A stretch of DNA of 39,285 bases from Paludibacteraceae bacterium (GTDB taxonomy: Bacteria > Bacteroidota > Bacteroidia > Bacteroidales > Paludibacteraceae), in assembly GCA_024399835.1 (NCBI GenBank), contig JAKSNK010000017.1:1-39285 (forward strand), read 5' to 3'. Below, piece by piece: positions 25,065 to 34,244 of the stretch (position 1 is its first letter; every line of letters begins with the position of its first letter). The notes below the pieces were generated by a model. That model searched no databases, was not told the DNA's origin, and was given only the letters and a program-made list of their open reading frames with translations. A program made the position numbers and the translations under genes.

Positions 25065-25952
25065 ATGAGTTATATAGCGACCATAGGATTTTTTGACGGC
25101 GTACACCGTGGGCACCAGTACTTGATTGCCCAACTGCAACAGTTGGCGCAAGAGAGCGGTTTGTCGTCCGCCATTATTACCTTTAGCGAGCACCCGAGAC
25201 AAGTATTGGAAGGGCATTCGCCTGCGCTATTGCTCACACGGGAAGAACGCGAACAACGGCTGAAAGAGTCCGGCGTAAGGCAGGTTTTTGAATTTAACTT
25301 TTCCCTCGTCAAAGATATGAGTGCCGAAGCGTTTATGCGTCTTCTGCACGAGCAGTGCGGCGTAGAGCGGCTATTGATGGGATATGACCACCATTTCGGC
25401 AGCGACCGTCTTACCGATATAAAAGACTACAGGCAGGCGGGCGAGCGTGCCGGAGTGGCAATAACCGTAGCAGAGGAGAAGCAGAGGGACGGAGAGGCAG
25501 AGGAGCACATTTCCTCCACTACCATCCGCCGTGCGCTGACGAACGGACAGATAGAAACTGCCAACGGCATGCTCGGATACAAGTATTCCCTATCCGGCGA
25601 GGTGGTTCACGGCAGGCATGTAGGTTCACAGATGGGTTTTCCGACGGCAAACATGCAGACAGCCCCCGACAAACTGATTCCCCATAGTGGCGTCTATGCC
25701 GTAAGTATTGACTGTCCGGCAATGGCTATTCATGGTACCAAAGCGCTGCTCAATATAGGTACCAACCCCACTTTTTCGGAAGATTTGCCTCTATCGGTCG
25801 AACTGCATATACCCCACTACAAGGAGGACCTGTACGGGCAGACCATAACGGCAGAACTGCTATGCCTTCTGCGTGACGAGCAGCACTTTGCCACCGTAGC
25901 CGAATTGCAACAACAGATACAAAAAGATTTAGATTCACTCGATAAGGTATGA
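25065..25952 (+). CDS. ribF: Bifunctional riboflavin kinase / FAD synthetase
   Basis: This 295-residue enzyme phosphorylates riboflavin to FMN and adenylylates FMN to FAD. The N-terminal nucleotidyltransferase has GFFDGVHRGH (8-17) and SSTTIR (150-155). The C-terminal kinase has GFPTAN (191-196) and PHSGVYAV (206-213). The ATG at 25065 is chosen because the nucleotidyltransferase strand begins directly after it; an upstream in-frame ATG at 25014 would lie inside the previous gene. It is 19 nt after the beta-helix gene and overlaps the next start by 4 nt (ATGA). Confidence 0.95.
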   Translation: MSYIATIGFFDGVHRGHQYLIAQLQQLAQESGLSSAIITFSEHPRQVLEGHSPALLLTREEREQRLKESGVRQVFEFNFSLVKDMSAEAFMRLLHEQCGVERLLMGYDHHFGSDRLTDIKDYRQAGERAGVAITVAEEKQRDGEAEEHISSTTIRRALTNGQIETANGMLGYKYSLSGEVVHGRHVGSQMGFPTANMQTAPDKLIPHSGVYAVSIDCPAMAIHGTKALLNIGTNPTFSEDLPLSVELHIPHYKEDLYGQTITAELLCLLRDEQHFATVAELQQQIQKDLDSLDKV

Positions 25953-28888
25953 AAAAGTTTGTTTTATCCATTGTCATCGTAATGTGCGCGTGGTGTATAG
26001 CCCGTCCTACATACGCCAAAGATTATCATGTATATAATCTGCACGGACTGGTAGTAAGTGCGAGCGACGGTTCGCCCGTTGAGGTCGCAGCCGTTCAGTT
26101 ATTCAAGATGATTAGTCCCGAGGGCAAAAAAGGTATTGTGACGGACTCCAGCATGGTGACAGGTGTGCAAGCCGACCTGAACGGCGAGTATTGGATAACT
26201 TCCGTTCCCGCAGGCGAATACAAAGTATGGGTGAGCAGTATCGGTTTTAAGCCCGCTTCGCGCAAGATAAGCGTATCGGACAATATGACTATTCCTACCT
26301 TCCGGCTACAGGAAGACATAGCGCTACTGCAAGAGGTGCAAGTCAAGGGACACGCAGCGGAAATGACCGTCAAAGGGGACACAATCGAATACAACACCGC
26401 CGCCTACCATGTGAACGAGAACGCTATGGTCGAAGACCTGCTCAAGAAAATGAACGGCGTAGAAGTGGATAAAGAAGGCAAAGTGACCATCAACGGTGAA
26501 GAGATAAAAGGCGTCCGCATAGACGGAAAGAAATTCTTCGGAGACGATGTGCAATCTGCCACCAAGAACATCCCCGCAGAAATGATAGAAAAGATACAAG
26601 TCATAGACGAGAAATCCGATATGGCTAAGTTGACGGGGTTTGAAGACGACGACACGGAGCGTATCATCAACCTGACCCTCAAGGCAGACCGCAAGAAGGG
26701 CGTTTTCGGTAATTACAACGGCGGATTAGGCGCAGATATCTTCCCCGTAGGCGACCGTTGGCGCGCCGAAGACGACTTGCGCTATTCTGCAGGGGTATTT
26801 ACGAACACACTTTCGGGCGAAAGTCAAACGACCGTCATCGGAAGTGCCAACAATACGAACGAGGTTCGTACCGGCAGAGGACGCGGTATGTGGGGCGGAC
26901 AGAACGCAGGTATTACACGCAACGAGAATATAGGTGTCAATACGAATGTGGATTTTACCGACCGGTTGGACAAACGCGACGACGAGACGGAAATGCTGTT
27001 TGGCGGAGATGTCAGTTTCAATCACTCGTTCAACGACACGCGGTCGCAAGTGAATAAGGAGAGTTATTCGGGCGACATAACCTACAACAACAACGACTCC
27101 ACCAGCAAGATTTCTCACTCGTGGGATGTGAATGCGCGGTTTGAACTGGAGTATCAGATAGATACGCTGGACAAAATCATTTTGCGCCCGCAATTATCCT
27201 ACACCAACAACAATAGCGTTTCCGAGGAAGATTATACCTATTTGCGCGACAGCAGCCAAATAGGCAGCGACACCATCAATATCGGTAGGCAGGACAAGAG
27301 TTCCCGTTCGGAAGATATCAATGCCAAACTGCAAGTCATCTACAATCACAAGTTCCTCAAGCCGGGTCGCTCTGTCACACTGCGTGGAAACATCGATTTC
27401 ACCAACAGCAAAGGCAACTCCTCTACCCTCGCCCAAGATCTGCTGGCAGACACGACCAAAGTGAACCAGAACACCGACAACCGTTCCAACTCAATCAATG
27501 TGCGCCTGCGTTCATCATGGGTTGAACCGATAGCCGGCAGGAACCACTTCCTCGAGACCGCCGTCATGTTCGGCACCAACTACCGCAAGAGCAACAAGGA
27601 CCAATACGACTTTTCGTCCATTGACAGCACTTATCACCCTAATGACGAGTACTCTAACCGGCTGGAAAACCTGTTTATCCAAGAATCCGTTTCGCTCAGT
27701 TACCGCTATATACGCCCGAACATAGATTTGACGGTAGGAGCACAGTTCAACCCCAGTCAGACGATAACCAAGACTTATTACGGCGGACAACTCAGCCGCG
27801 ACACGACTATCTATGCGTGGAACTGGAGTCCGACCATGCGATTTAAGTACAACTTCGGCAAGAAAGAGTTTGCCCGTATTCACTACCGCGGTCGCAACTC
27901 GCAACCGTCTATCCAGCAAATGGAGCCCGTTCGCAACAACTCCAATGCCATGAACGAGACCGTAGGTAACTTGGGGCTGAAGCCGGCTTTTGCGCACAAT
28001 CTGCATGCCATGTACAGCAAGTTTGACCAGGATAAATTCTGGTCGCTCATGGCAGGTCTGCATGCCACGGTAACCCAAGATGCGCTGGTCAACAACTCTA
28101 TCTACGACCAAACGGGTAAACTCTATCAACAGACGGTGAATGCCCAAGGCACGCCGTGGAACTTGTCAGGAGACTTGATGTTCAATACCCCTCTTGCCAA
28201 TAAACTGCTACAACTCAATATGCGTACCTCATTGGGTTATAACCAGCGTTTGACTTATATTTCCCGCGAGCAGGATGCAGCCACAATCGAGCGGCTGATA
28301 GCCCAAAGTTCCTCCGATTTTCCGTTGGGAGAAGAGAGTAAGACGGGTAATTTGAGTGTGCGTCAAAACCTCACACTGCGTATCACGCACGATATAGTTG
28401 ATTTCGGCGTGACCGGTTCGGTTGCCTATACGCGGACGACCAATAGTCTGAACAGCCATTCGCTATCCAATGTAGTCGATTGGACCGTAACGGGCGACAT
28501 TCTGTTTCATCTGCCCAAGAGTTGGAGTATCAGTGCCGACTGCGGTTATACGGCGCGCTACGGATATGCCGGGCTGAACGATGTGAACGAGATACTGCTC
28601 AATGCCGGCATAGACAAGACTTGGGGCAATGCCACATTGTCGCTCAAGGGATTTGACCTCTTGCACCAAAAGAAGAACATCGTTCAAACCGTCGGCGAGA
28701 ACTATGTATCGTATCAGAAATGCAACACTTTGCCCACCTATGTGATGCTGACCTTTACCTATAAGTTCAACAAGATGGGTGATTTGAAAGCCACCGGCAA
28801 TGCCGCCTATATGCAGGAAATGATAGAGTCCGGCGCCGATCCGAGCAAAGGCAAGATGCCCGCCGGTCCGCCACCCTTTATGCGATAA
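25949..28888 (+). CDS. Outer-membrane beta-barrel protein with carboxypeptidase-like N-domain
   Basis: This 979-residue protein has a signal peptide and then a carboxypeptidase-regulatory-like domain (about 30-115: HGLVVSASDGSPVEVAAVQL, GEYWITSVPAGEYKVWVSS). A plug-like domain follows (about 130-230: GDTIEYNTAAYHVNENAMVE, then KKMNGVEVDKEGKVTING). A long beta-barrel with aromatic girdles ends in a Pro-rich tail. This is the architecture of TonB-dependent-receptor-like proteins of Bacteroidota whose cargo is often unknown. No SusD-like partner is adjacent, so it is not a standard glycan-uptake pair. It is the last gene of the rho operon. Confidence 0.85.
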   Translation: MKKFVLSIVIVMCAWCIARPTYAKDYHVYNLHGLVVSASDGSPVEVAAVQLFKMISPEGKKGIVTDSSMVTGVQADLNGEYWITSVPAGEYKVWVSSIGFKPASRKISVSDNMTIPTFRLQEDIALLQEVQVKGHAAEMTVKGDTIEYNTAAYHVNENAMVEDLLKKMNGVEVDKEGKVTINGEEIKGVRIDGKKFFGDDVQSATKNIPAEMIEKIQVIDEKSDMAKLTGFEDDDTERIINLTLKADRKKGVFGNYNGGLGADIFPVGDRWRAEDDLRYSAGVFTNTLSGESQTTVIGSANNTNEVRTGRGRGMWGGQNAGITRNENIGVNTNVDFTDRLDKRDDETEMLFGGDVSFNHSFNDTRSQVNKESYSGDITYNNNDSTSKISHSWDVNARFELEYQIDTLDKIILRPQLSYTNNNSVSEEDYTYLRDSSQIGSDTINIGRQDKSSRSEDINAKLQVIYNHKFLKPGRSVTLRGNIDFTNSKGNSSTLAQDLLADTTKVNQNTDNRSNSINVRLRSSWVEPIAGRNHFLETAVMFGTNYRKSNKDQYDFSSIDSTYHPNDEYSNRLENLFIQESVSLSYRYIRPNIDLTVGAQFNPSQTITKTYYGGQLSRDTTIYAWNWSPTMRFKYNFGKKEFARIHYRGRNSQPSIQQMEPVRNNSNAMNETVGNLGLKPAFAHNLHAMYSKFDQDKFWSLMAGLHATVTQDALVNNSIYDQTGKLYQQTVNAQGTPWNLSGDLMFNTPLANKLLQLNMRTSLGYNQRLTYISREQDAATIERLIAQSSSDFPLGEESKTGNLSVRQNLTLRITHDIVDFGVTGSVAYTRTTNSLNSHSLSNVVDWTVTGDILFHLPKSWSISADCGYTARYGYAGLNDVNEILLNAGIDKTWGNATLSLKGFDLLHQKKNIVQTVGENYVSYQKCNTLPTYVMLTFTYKFNKMGDLKATGNAAYMQEMIESGADPSKGKMPAGPPPFMR

Positions 28889-28925
28889 AGAGAGGGCAAG
28901 GCAAGTTTAGAGGACGGCACAGAAA

Positions 28926-28961
28926 ACAAAGAAAGTGACCTATTCGGGTCACTTTCTTTGT
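28926..28961. terminator. Bidirectional terminator between convergent operons
   Basis: ACAAAGAAAGTGACC (28926-28940) and GGTCACTTTCTTTGT (28947-28961) form a perfect 15-bp stem with a 6-nt loop. It lies 37 nt after the outer-membrane protein gene and 48 nt after the stop of tsf on the other strand, and can serve both. Confidence 0.88.
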
Positions 28962-29009
28962 ATAGCATTTGCAATTCTACATTGCAATGCTTTATTTTAC
29001 ATACAATGC

Positions 29010-29999
29010 TTATTCCACATTGAGCGTTACGCGCTTGAAGTCAACGATATTCACATTCATCTTCTTCAGCACATCCTTAACGAGCTCTTTGGCATCGCTC
29101 AAGATGTATTGCTGCTCAACCAAAGTAGATTCCTTCAGGAACTTAGCCAAACGGCCCTGAGCAATCATCTCAATCTTCTTCATATTGAGATTAGCTTCTG
29201 CCTCAGCAGGTACATTAGCGCGAATATCACGAGCCAACTGTGCCTGTTCCTCAGTCAGCCAACCCTTGGCAGTATTGGAAGCGATATGGTCGTCGCTGTC
29301 AGCGTGAGCAGGATTGATACCGGCTTTGCGCAAAGCGTTCTCAACGGCTTTGGTAATTTCGTCCTGTTTGGTTTTATCAACAGCGATAGCCAACTCTTTG
29401 TCCTTAACCTCCTGAGCCACATGGTCAGCGTCAAGAGCCACGGGAGCCATAGAAGCAACCTGCATATTAACGCCGTGAACGGTCTCCATATCAGCAGCAG
29501 CGTTGTCGGCAGCAACGATAGAAGAGAGTTTATTGCCCAAGTGATTGTAAGCGTCCACAACGGGAGCTTCGAGGAACATATAGTCGCTCAATTCCATTTT
29601 CTCTCCGGTCACGCCACTGCGCTCGGTAACGAGGTCAGCCATCGTTTGACCATTGACAGCAATAGCTTTGAGTTCGTCCAAAGATTTGGGTTTGTTAGCC
29701 ATAGCAACATCCAAAATCTTCTTTACCATAGCGATGAAGTCAGCATTTTTAGCCACGAAGTCGGTTTCGCACTTTACAGCGACGATGCAACCGAAACCGT
29801 TCTCGGCTTTAGCGAGTACGCAACCTTCGGAAGCTTCGCGGTCGCTACGCTTAGCGGCAATAGCTTGTCCGCGTTTGCGGAGCAAGTCTTTAGCCTGGTC
29901 GAAGTCGCCATTGGCTTCCTCGAGGGCTTTTTTGACATCCATCATACCTGCGCCGGTCATTTCGCGCAGTTTCTTAATATCAGCAATTGTAACAGCCAT
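29010..29999 (-). CDS. tsf: Translation elongation factor Ts
   Basis: This 329-residue protein exchanges GDP for GTP on EF-Tu. The N-terminal UBA-like module (IADIKKLREMTGAGMMDVKK) is followed by the EF-Tu contact motif in KCETDFVAKN and two dimerisation-type repeats. The length is typical of Bacteroidales. It lies 39 nt downstream of rpsB, the usual pairing. The gap holds two direct copies of GTTTAATCGGTTA (30009-30021 and 30029-30041), the second covering the rpsB stop codon. Confidence 0.97.
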   Translation of the reverse strand: MAVTIADIKKLREMTGAGMMDVKKALEEANGDFDQAKDLLRKRGQAIAAKRSDREASEGCVLAKAENGFGCIVAVKCETDFVAKNADFIAMVKKILDVAMANKPKSLDELKAIAVNGQTMADLVTERSGVTGEKMELSDYMFLEAPVVDAYNHLGNKLSSIVAADNAAADMETVHGVNMQVASMAPVALDADHVAQEVKDKELAIAVDKTKQDEITKAVENALRKAGINPAHADSDDHIASNTAKGWLTEEQAQLARDIRANVPAEAEANLNMKKIEMIAQGRLAKFLKESTLVEQQYILSDAKELVKDVLKKMNVNIVDFKRVTLNVE

Positions 30000-30038
30000 T
30001 GTTTTAATGTTTAATCGGTTAATTAATTGTTTAATCGG

Positions 30039-30902
30039 TTATTCTGCTTTGGGTTCCTCCTCCGCGGGAGCTTCGGCAGGTGCTTCAGCAGCTACTTTCT
30101 CGGGTTCGGCGGGAGCAGCGGCTTTGCGAACGCGTGTGCGGCGCTCTTTGGGAGCCGGAGCTTCGTTCTTAACCTCTTCTTCGCTATTGGCAGCGGCTTC
30201 CTCGTCTAATTTCTCGACTTTGCGTTCTTCCAAACCTTCCTTGATAGCATCGCACATAGCGCGCATGATAATCTCGATGGACTTGGTAGCATCGTCGTTA
30301 GCAGGAATAACGAAATCAACATTATTGGGGTTAGAGTTTGTATCAACGATAGCGAAAACAGGAATACCCAGACGATTGGCTTCAGCCACTGCGATATGCT
30401 CTTTCATCACATCCACTACGAACAGAGCGGAAGGCAGACGAGTCAAGTCGGCGATAGAACCCAAGTTCTTGTCCAATTTTTCGCGTTGGCGAGTGATTTG
30501 CAATTTCTCGCGTTTGGAGATATTGTCAAAAGTACCGTCAGACATCATCTTGTCGATGTTTGCCATTTTCTTGATTGCCTTGCGGATAGTGGGGAAGTTG
30601 GTGAGCATACCGCCTGCCCAACGCTCGGTGATATAAGGCATGCCAACCTCTTGAGCCATAGCGGCAACGACCTCTTGTCCCTGCTTTTTGGTAGCGACAA
30701 ACAGGACTTTGCGACCGGATTTAACGATGTTCTTCAGCGCTTCGGCTGCTTCGTCAATCATCATCGCCGTTTTGTTGAGGTCAATGATATGAATACCATT
30801 ACGCTCCGTATAGATATAAGGAGCCATAGCGGGATTCCATTTTCTTTTCAGGTGACCAAAGTGGCAACCTGCTTCTAATAGTTGATCAAAATTTGTTCTC
30901 AT
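30039..30902 (-). CDS. rpsB: Ribosomal protein S2 with acidic Ala/Glu-rich tail
   Basis: This 287-residue small-subunit protein has the standard S2 core (MRTNFDQLLEAGCHFGHLKR; later VLFVATKKQGQEVVAAMAQE and ALFVVDVMKEHIAVAEANRL). After about residue 225 a tail of some 60 residues is rich in E, A, P and K, longer than in E. coli S2. It is third in the rplM-rpsI-rpsB-tsf cluster, separated from rpsI by 79 nt that can fold into a hairpin. Confidence 0.97.
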   Translation of the reverse strand: MRTNFDQLLEAGCHFGHLKRKWNPAMAPYIYTERNGIHIIDLNKTAMMIDEAAEALKNIVKSGRKVLFVATKKQGQEVVAAMAQEVGMPYITERWAGGMLTNFPTIRKAIKKMANIDKMMSDGTFDNISKREKLQITRQREKLDKNLGSIADLTRLPSALFVVDVMKEHIAVAEANRLGIPVFAIVDTNSNPNNVDFVIPANDDATKSIEIIMRAMCDAIKEGLEERKVEKLDEEAAANSEEEVKNEAPAPKERRTRVRKAAAPAEPEKVAAEAPAEAPAEEEPKAE

Positions 30903-30919
30903 TGTTTTGATTGTTTAGC

Positions 30920-30971
30920 ATTCCTCAGGTAGGAGCGTATAGTATAGAACTATACGATCATCGAGAGGAAT
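30920..30971 (-). promoter_or_regulatory. Hairpin in the rpsI-rpsB intergenic leader
   Basis: Outer arms ATTCCTC (30920-30926) and GAGGAAT (30965-30971) enclose CGTATAG (30936-30942) and CTATACG (30950-30956), giving a two-part stem with an internal loop and a 7-nt apical loop. It ends 17 nt upstream of the rpsB start codon on the minus strand. Because S2 controls rpsB-tsf through a leader structure in other bacteria, a similar role is possible; a processing site is the alternative. Confidence 0.45.
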
Positions 30972-30981
30972 TAAATAAATA

Positions 30982-31368
30982 TTAACGTTTACTGAATTGG
31001 AAGTGTTTACGGGCTTTGGGTTGACCGGGTTTCTTACGCTCCACCTTACGGGCGTCACGCGTCATGAAGCCCTCTGCCTTCAAAGCGGCTTTGTCTTCGG
31101 GGTTCACTTTGACCAAAGCGCGAGCGATAGCGAGGCGCAAAGCTTCGGCTTGTCCTTTGTAACCGCCGCCGTCCAGATTAACCTTGATATCGTATTTGCT
31201 CTCTGCGCCCAATTTAGCGAGCGGCTGCATAACGATATAGCGTAAGATGCTGCTTGGGAAATAAACATCCAGAGCGCGATCATTGATAGTAATTTCGCCC
31301 TTTCCTTCGTTCATGTAAACACGAGCGACTGCTGATTTACGACGACCTAATGCATTGATAGTTTCCAT
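30982..31368 (-). CDS. rpsI: Ribosomal protein S9
   Basis: This 128-residue small-subunit protein begins METINALGRRKSAVARVYM and ends in the typical basic tail ending KHFQFSKR, whose last residues reach the P-site tRNA. Motif GGGYKGQAEALRLAIARAL is clear. It is 11 nt downstream of rplM, as in most bacteria. Confidence 0.98.
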   Translation of the reverse strand: METINALGRRKSAVARVYMNEGKGEITINDRALDVYFPSSILRYIVMQPLAKLGAESKYDIKVNLDGGGYKGQAEALRLAIARALVKVNPEDKAALKAEGFMTRDARKVERKKPGQPKARKHFQFSKR

Positions 31369-31379
31369 ACTCTGAATGA

Positions 31380-31835
31380 TTATTTAAGATTGTTAATGTC
31401 AATTTGAACAGGTTTTTGAGCTTCCATGTGATGCTCAGCGTCAGCGAACACGAACAGATTGTTAATCAGTTTGGCGCCCAGACGATTTTTAGGCAGCATA
31501 CCCTTAACCACCTTGCGGATAAGACGGTCAGCGCCTTTGTCCATCAAAGCGGCAGGAGACATTTCGCGTTGACCTCCGGGGAAACCGGTATAGTGAATAT
31601 ACACGCGGTCGTTCCACTTGTTGCCGGTCAGACGAACCTTAGCGGCATTGATAATGATTACATTGTCACCGCAGTCCACATTGGGAGTGAAACTGGGTTT
31701 GTACTTGCCACGAAGCAGTTTAGCCACTTTCGTGCACATACGGCCAAGAATTTGACCCTCAGCATCGACAACAACCCATCCTTTTTGAACGGTTGCACGG
31801 TTAGCCGATACTGTCTTGTAAGATAAAGTATCCAT
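31380..31835 (-). CDS. rplM: Ribosomal protein L13
   Basis: This 151-residue large-subunit protein includes WVVVDAEGQILGRMCTKVAK, the GDNVIIINAAKVRLTGNKW segment and VKGMLPKNRLG. It is the first gene of the ribosomal cluster, with a promoter at 31927-31958 and a structured leader of about 85 nt. Confidence 0.98.
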   Translation of the reverse strand: MDTLSYKTVSANRATVQKGWVVVDAEGQILGRMCTKVAKLLRGKYKPSFTPNVDCGDNVIIINAAKVRLTGNKWNDRVYIHYTGFPGGQREMSPAALMDKGADRLIRKVVKGMLPKNRLGAKLINNLFVFADAEHHMEAQKPVQIDINNLK

Positions 31836-31854
31836 TTGTTTATTAATTGTTTAG

Positions 31855-31907
31855 GTCAAGTCGACAGACATCATTTACGCTCAGTCTGAGCCACTGCCCA
31901 ACTTGAC
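31855..31907 (-). promoter_or_regulatory. Structured 5' leader of rplM
   Basis: Within the untranslated leader, GTCAAGT (31855-31861) pairs with ACTTGAC (31901-31907), and an inner hairpin GCTCA-GTC-TGAGC lies at 31879-31891. The position fits an autoregulatory site for L13. L13 leader candidates have been proposed in Bacteroidia by comparative genomics, but I cannot compare sequences here. Confidence 0.5.
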
Positions 31908-31926
31908 GAGTTGTTAAAAAAGCTTG

Positions 31927-31958
31927 CAAAGTTACTAAATTTTTAGCACATACACAAA
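31927..31958 (-). promoter_or_regulatory. Promoter of the rplM-rpsI-rpsB-tsf cluster
   Basis: On the minus strand TTTG (31955-31958) and TAACTTTG (31927-31934) are 20 nt apart. The -33 element lies inside the 3' end of the upstream DUF4296 gene and lacks the GCGTATGCC extension seen at other promoters here. Confidence 0.7.
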
Positions 31959-32411
31959 TTTTTCTGCACTTTTTTGTTCTTTTTTTTGCCAATAGTCCAA
32001 TTTGTACCCTTCTTGGCATTTTTTCAGCCAATCGTCAATGAACGACGAAGACAGATTGGCGTATTGGTTATTCCAATATATTTCGTATTGTTCATACTGT
32101 TGTTCCAAGCGTGCCACAACCTTCGGATAGATCTTGTCGAAGACGGTCGGATTGGCGGTGTACCATACGAGCGACGAGTCGAACTGCGCCTGTGTAATAC
32201 CGTGCCGTTCCAATACTTGCTGATAATAGCCCTTAATTTCTTCGTCGTGCCCATAGTTCATACCCGCTTCCTGAATCAGCGCATCCATCGTGTGCAGATC
32301 CACGAAGATATCTTCCATCTGCCGTGCAGACAGCACATTACGAGGGCGACAAGCCGTCACGACCAACGAGACCAACAGCAACAAACAAAGTATGTACGGT
32401 ATTTTTTTCAT
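31935..32411 (-). CDS. DUF4296 lipoprotein
   Basis: This 158-residue protein has a lipobox (VVTAC, Cys about residue 21). It then has the DUF4296 pattern MEDIFVDLHTMDALIQE and a helical body with FDSSLVWYTANPTVFDKIYPK and many aromatic residues. The function of the family is unknown; it is restricted mainly to Bacteroidota. It follows lspA with a 1-nt gap, so the signal peptidase that matures lipoproteins is made next to this lipoprotein. Its 3' end contains the rplM promoter. Confidence 0.85.
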   Translation of the reverse strand: MKKIPYILCLLLLVSLVVTACRPRNVLSARQMEDIFVDLHTMDALIQEAGMNYGHDEEIKGYYQQVLERHGITQAQFDSSLVWYTANPTVFDKIYPKVVARLEQQYEQYEIYWNNQYANLSSSFIDDWLKKCQEGYKLDYWQKKEQKSAEKFVYVLKI

Positions 32412-32412
32412 C

Positions 32413-32976
32413 CTATTTGCTTTGACTATCTTTGTTTTTCTGTTCCAAACTCATATCAAGGTCTTTTCTGAACCATATCAGGATGCAAATGGCAGCCACG
32501 GTTATACAGCTGTCTGCGAGGTTGAAGACGGGTTGGAAGAAGATACATTCGCCTGCCGAATTGGTAATAAGCGGGAAATAGAGCATGTCTATCACTCTGC
32601 CGTAAAACCAGCCGGCATATCCGAACAGTTTGCCGTAAAACACGCAATCCACTATATTTCCCAATGCCCCTGCGGTCACCAAAGCAATCATCGCCACATA
32701 CGAAGTGCGTGTATCGCGCTTACGGATGAGCGTATGGGTGTACCAGCAGAGCAGCCCGACCGCCACAATACGGAAGAGGGTGAGGAAGATTTTATTGAAC
32801 CACTCTATGCCAAATGCCATACCGTCGTTTTCGATATAGCACAGTTGGAAGAAGGGCAGTATTTCCCGCGCTTCGCCCAAGCGGAAATGGCTGTGAATAT
32901 ACAGTTTGAGCACTTGGTCCAGCACAACTGCCAGCACTACAACAGATGCGAATAAAATGGTTTGTCGGCGTTTCAT
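32413..32976 (-). CDS. lspA: Lipoprotein signal peptidase (signal peptidase II)
   Basis: This 187-residue inner-membrane aspartyl protease cuts prolipoproteins before the lipidated Cys. Four hydrophobic segments are visible. The catalytic aspartates should be D110 ([13 protein letters not shown]) and D155 (VFNLADSCI), and the conserved ENDGMAFG segment is at 49-56. Residues 114-148 are longer than in the E. coli enzyme, as is common in Bacteroidota. The start codon overlaps the metK stop by 4 nt. Confidence 0.96.
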   Translation of the reverse strand: MKRRQTILFASVVVLAVVLDQVLKLYIHSHFRLGEAREILPFFQLCYIENDGMAFGIEWFNKIFLTLFRIVAVGLLCWYTHTLIRKRDTRTSYVAMIALVTAGALGNIVDCVFYGKLFGYAGWFYGRVIDMLYFPLITNSAGECIFFQPVFNLADSCITVAAICILIWFRKDLDMSLEQKNKDSQSK

Positions 32977-34208
32977 AGGTCAAAAGCTTTCTTAATATCG
33001 GCTACACGGTCCAGTTTTTCCCATGTAAACAGTTCAACATCGCGCCGGAAAGTTTTACCGTTCCCGTCGGTAAAATGTTTGGTAACCGTCTCGTTTTTGC
33101 GCCCGAAATGTCCATAGGAAGCCGTCTCTTCGTACATCGGTTGACGAAGTCGGAGAGTCATCTCGATAGCCCCCGGTCGCAGGTCGAAGAGTTGCATAAT
33201 GCGTGCGGCAATCTGTTCGTCGTCCGCAATGCCCGAACCGTAAGTATTCACGCACAAACTGACCGGTTGCGCCACGCCGATGGCATAACTGATTTGCACC
33301 AGCATCTCTTTGGCTACGCCGGCTGCGACCATGTTTTTGGCAATGTAGCGTGCCATGTATGCTGCCGAACGGTCCACTTTGCTGGGGTCTTTGCCCGAGA
33401 AAGCGCCTCCGCCGTGCGCGCCGCGTCCGCCGTAAGTATCTACGATGATTTTTCTGCCTGTCAAGCCCGTGTCGCCGTGAGGTCCGCCTATCACGAAATT
33501 ACCCGTAGGATTGACCAGCAACTTAAACTCCCCTTTCAACAACTCGCCATAGCGTTTGTCCCGGCGGGCGACCTCCGGCAGGAGGATAGTCTGTATGTCG
33601 TGCTTGATTTGCGCCTGAGTCACATTCGGGTCGTGCTGGGTGGAAACGACTATCGTATCCAGCCGCAGGGGCTCGTGGCGCTCGTTATATTCAATGGTAA
33701 CTTGCGACTTGGTATCGGGGCGCAGATAAGTCATCTGACTGCCCTCTTTGCGTATGCGTGCGAGAGTATATACTAAGGTGTGAGCCAAGTCCAATGTCAA
33801 CGGCATATAACTCTCCGTTTCAGTAGTGGCATATCCGAACATCATGCCCTGGTCACCGGCGCCCTGGTTGATTTTGTCCTGCTGTGTCACGCCCATATCG
33901 ATATCTGCCGACTGCTCGTGCAGGGCTTGCAGAATACCGCAGGACTCGGCTTCAAATTTATATTCGGACTTGGTGTAACCGATGTGCTGAATCGTCTGTC
34001 TGACAACCGACGGTATATCCACATAGCAGGTCGATTTGACTTCGCCGGCAACGATAACCTGTCCGGTAGTGACCATCGTTTCGCAGGCAACATGACTCTC
34101 GGGGTCTTGCGCCAAAAAAGCGTCCAATACTGCGTCGCTGATTTGATCGGCGACCTTGTCCGGGTGTCCCTCTGACACCGATTCGGAGGTAAATAAATAC
34201 TTTTTCAT
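32973..34208 (-). CDS. metK: S-adenosylmethionine synthetase
   Basis: This 411-residue enzyme makes S-adenosylmethionine from methionine and ATP. Key motifs are [11 protein letters not shown] (12-22), [12 protein letters not shown], the [20 protein letters not shown] phosphate-binding region, and [18 protein letters not shown]. It is 36 nt downstream of the lipoate-ligase-like gene and is likely part of the alaS operon. No SAM riboswitch-like structure is seen in the short gap. Confidence 0.98.
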   Translation of the reverse strand: MKKYLFTSESVSEGHPDKVADQISDAVLDAFLAQDPESHVACETMVTTGQVIVAGEVKSTCYVDIPSVVRQTIQHIGYTKSEYKFEAESCGILQALHEQSADIDMGVTQQDKINQGAGDQGMMFGYATTETESYMPLTLDLAHTLVYTLARIRKEGSQMTYLRPDTKSQVTIEYNERHEPLRLDTIVVSTQHDPNVTQAQIKHDIQTILLPEVARRDKRYGELLKGEFKLLVNPTGNFVIGGPHGDTGLTGRKIIVDTYGGRGAHGGGAFSGKDPSKVDRSAAYMARYIAKNMVAAGVAKEMLVQISYAIGVAQPVSLCVNTYGSGIADDEQIAARIMQLFDLRPGAIEMTLRLRQPMYEETASYGHFGRKNETVTKHFTDGNGKTFRRDVELFTWEKLDRVADIKKAFDL

Positions 34209-34244
34209 TTTAGCATTTCGTTTTGTATGGGGGTTGCAAGTTGA

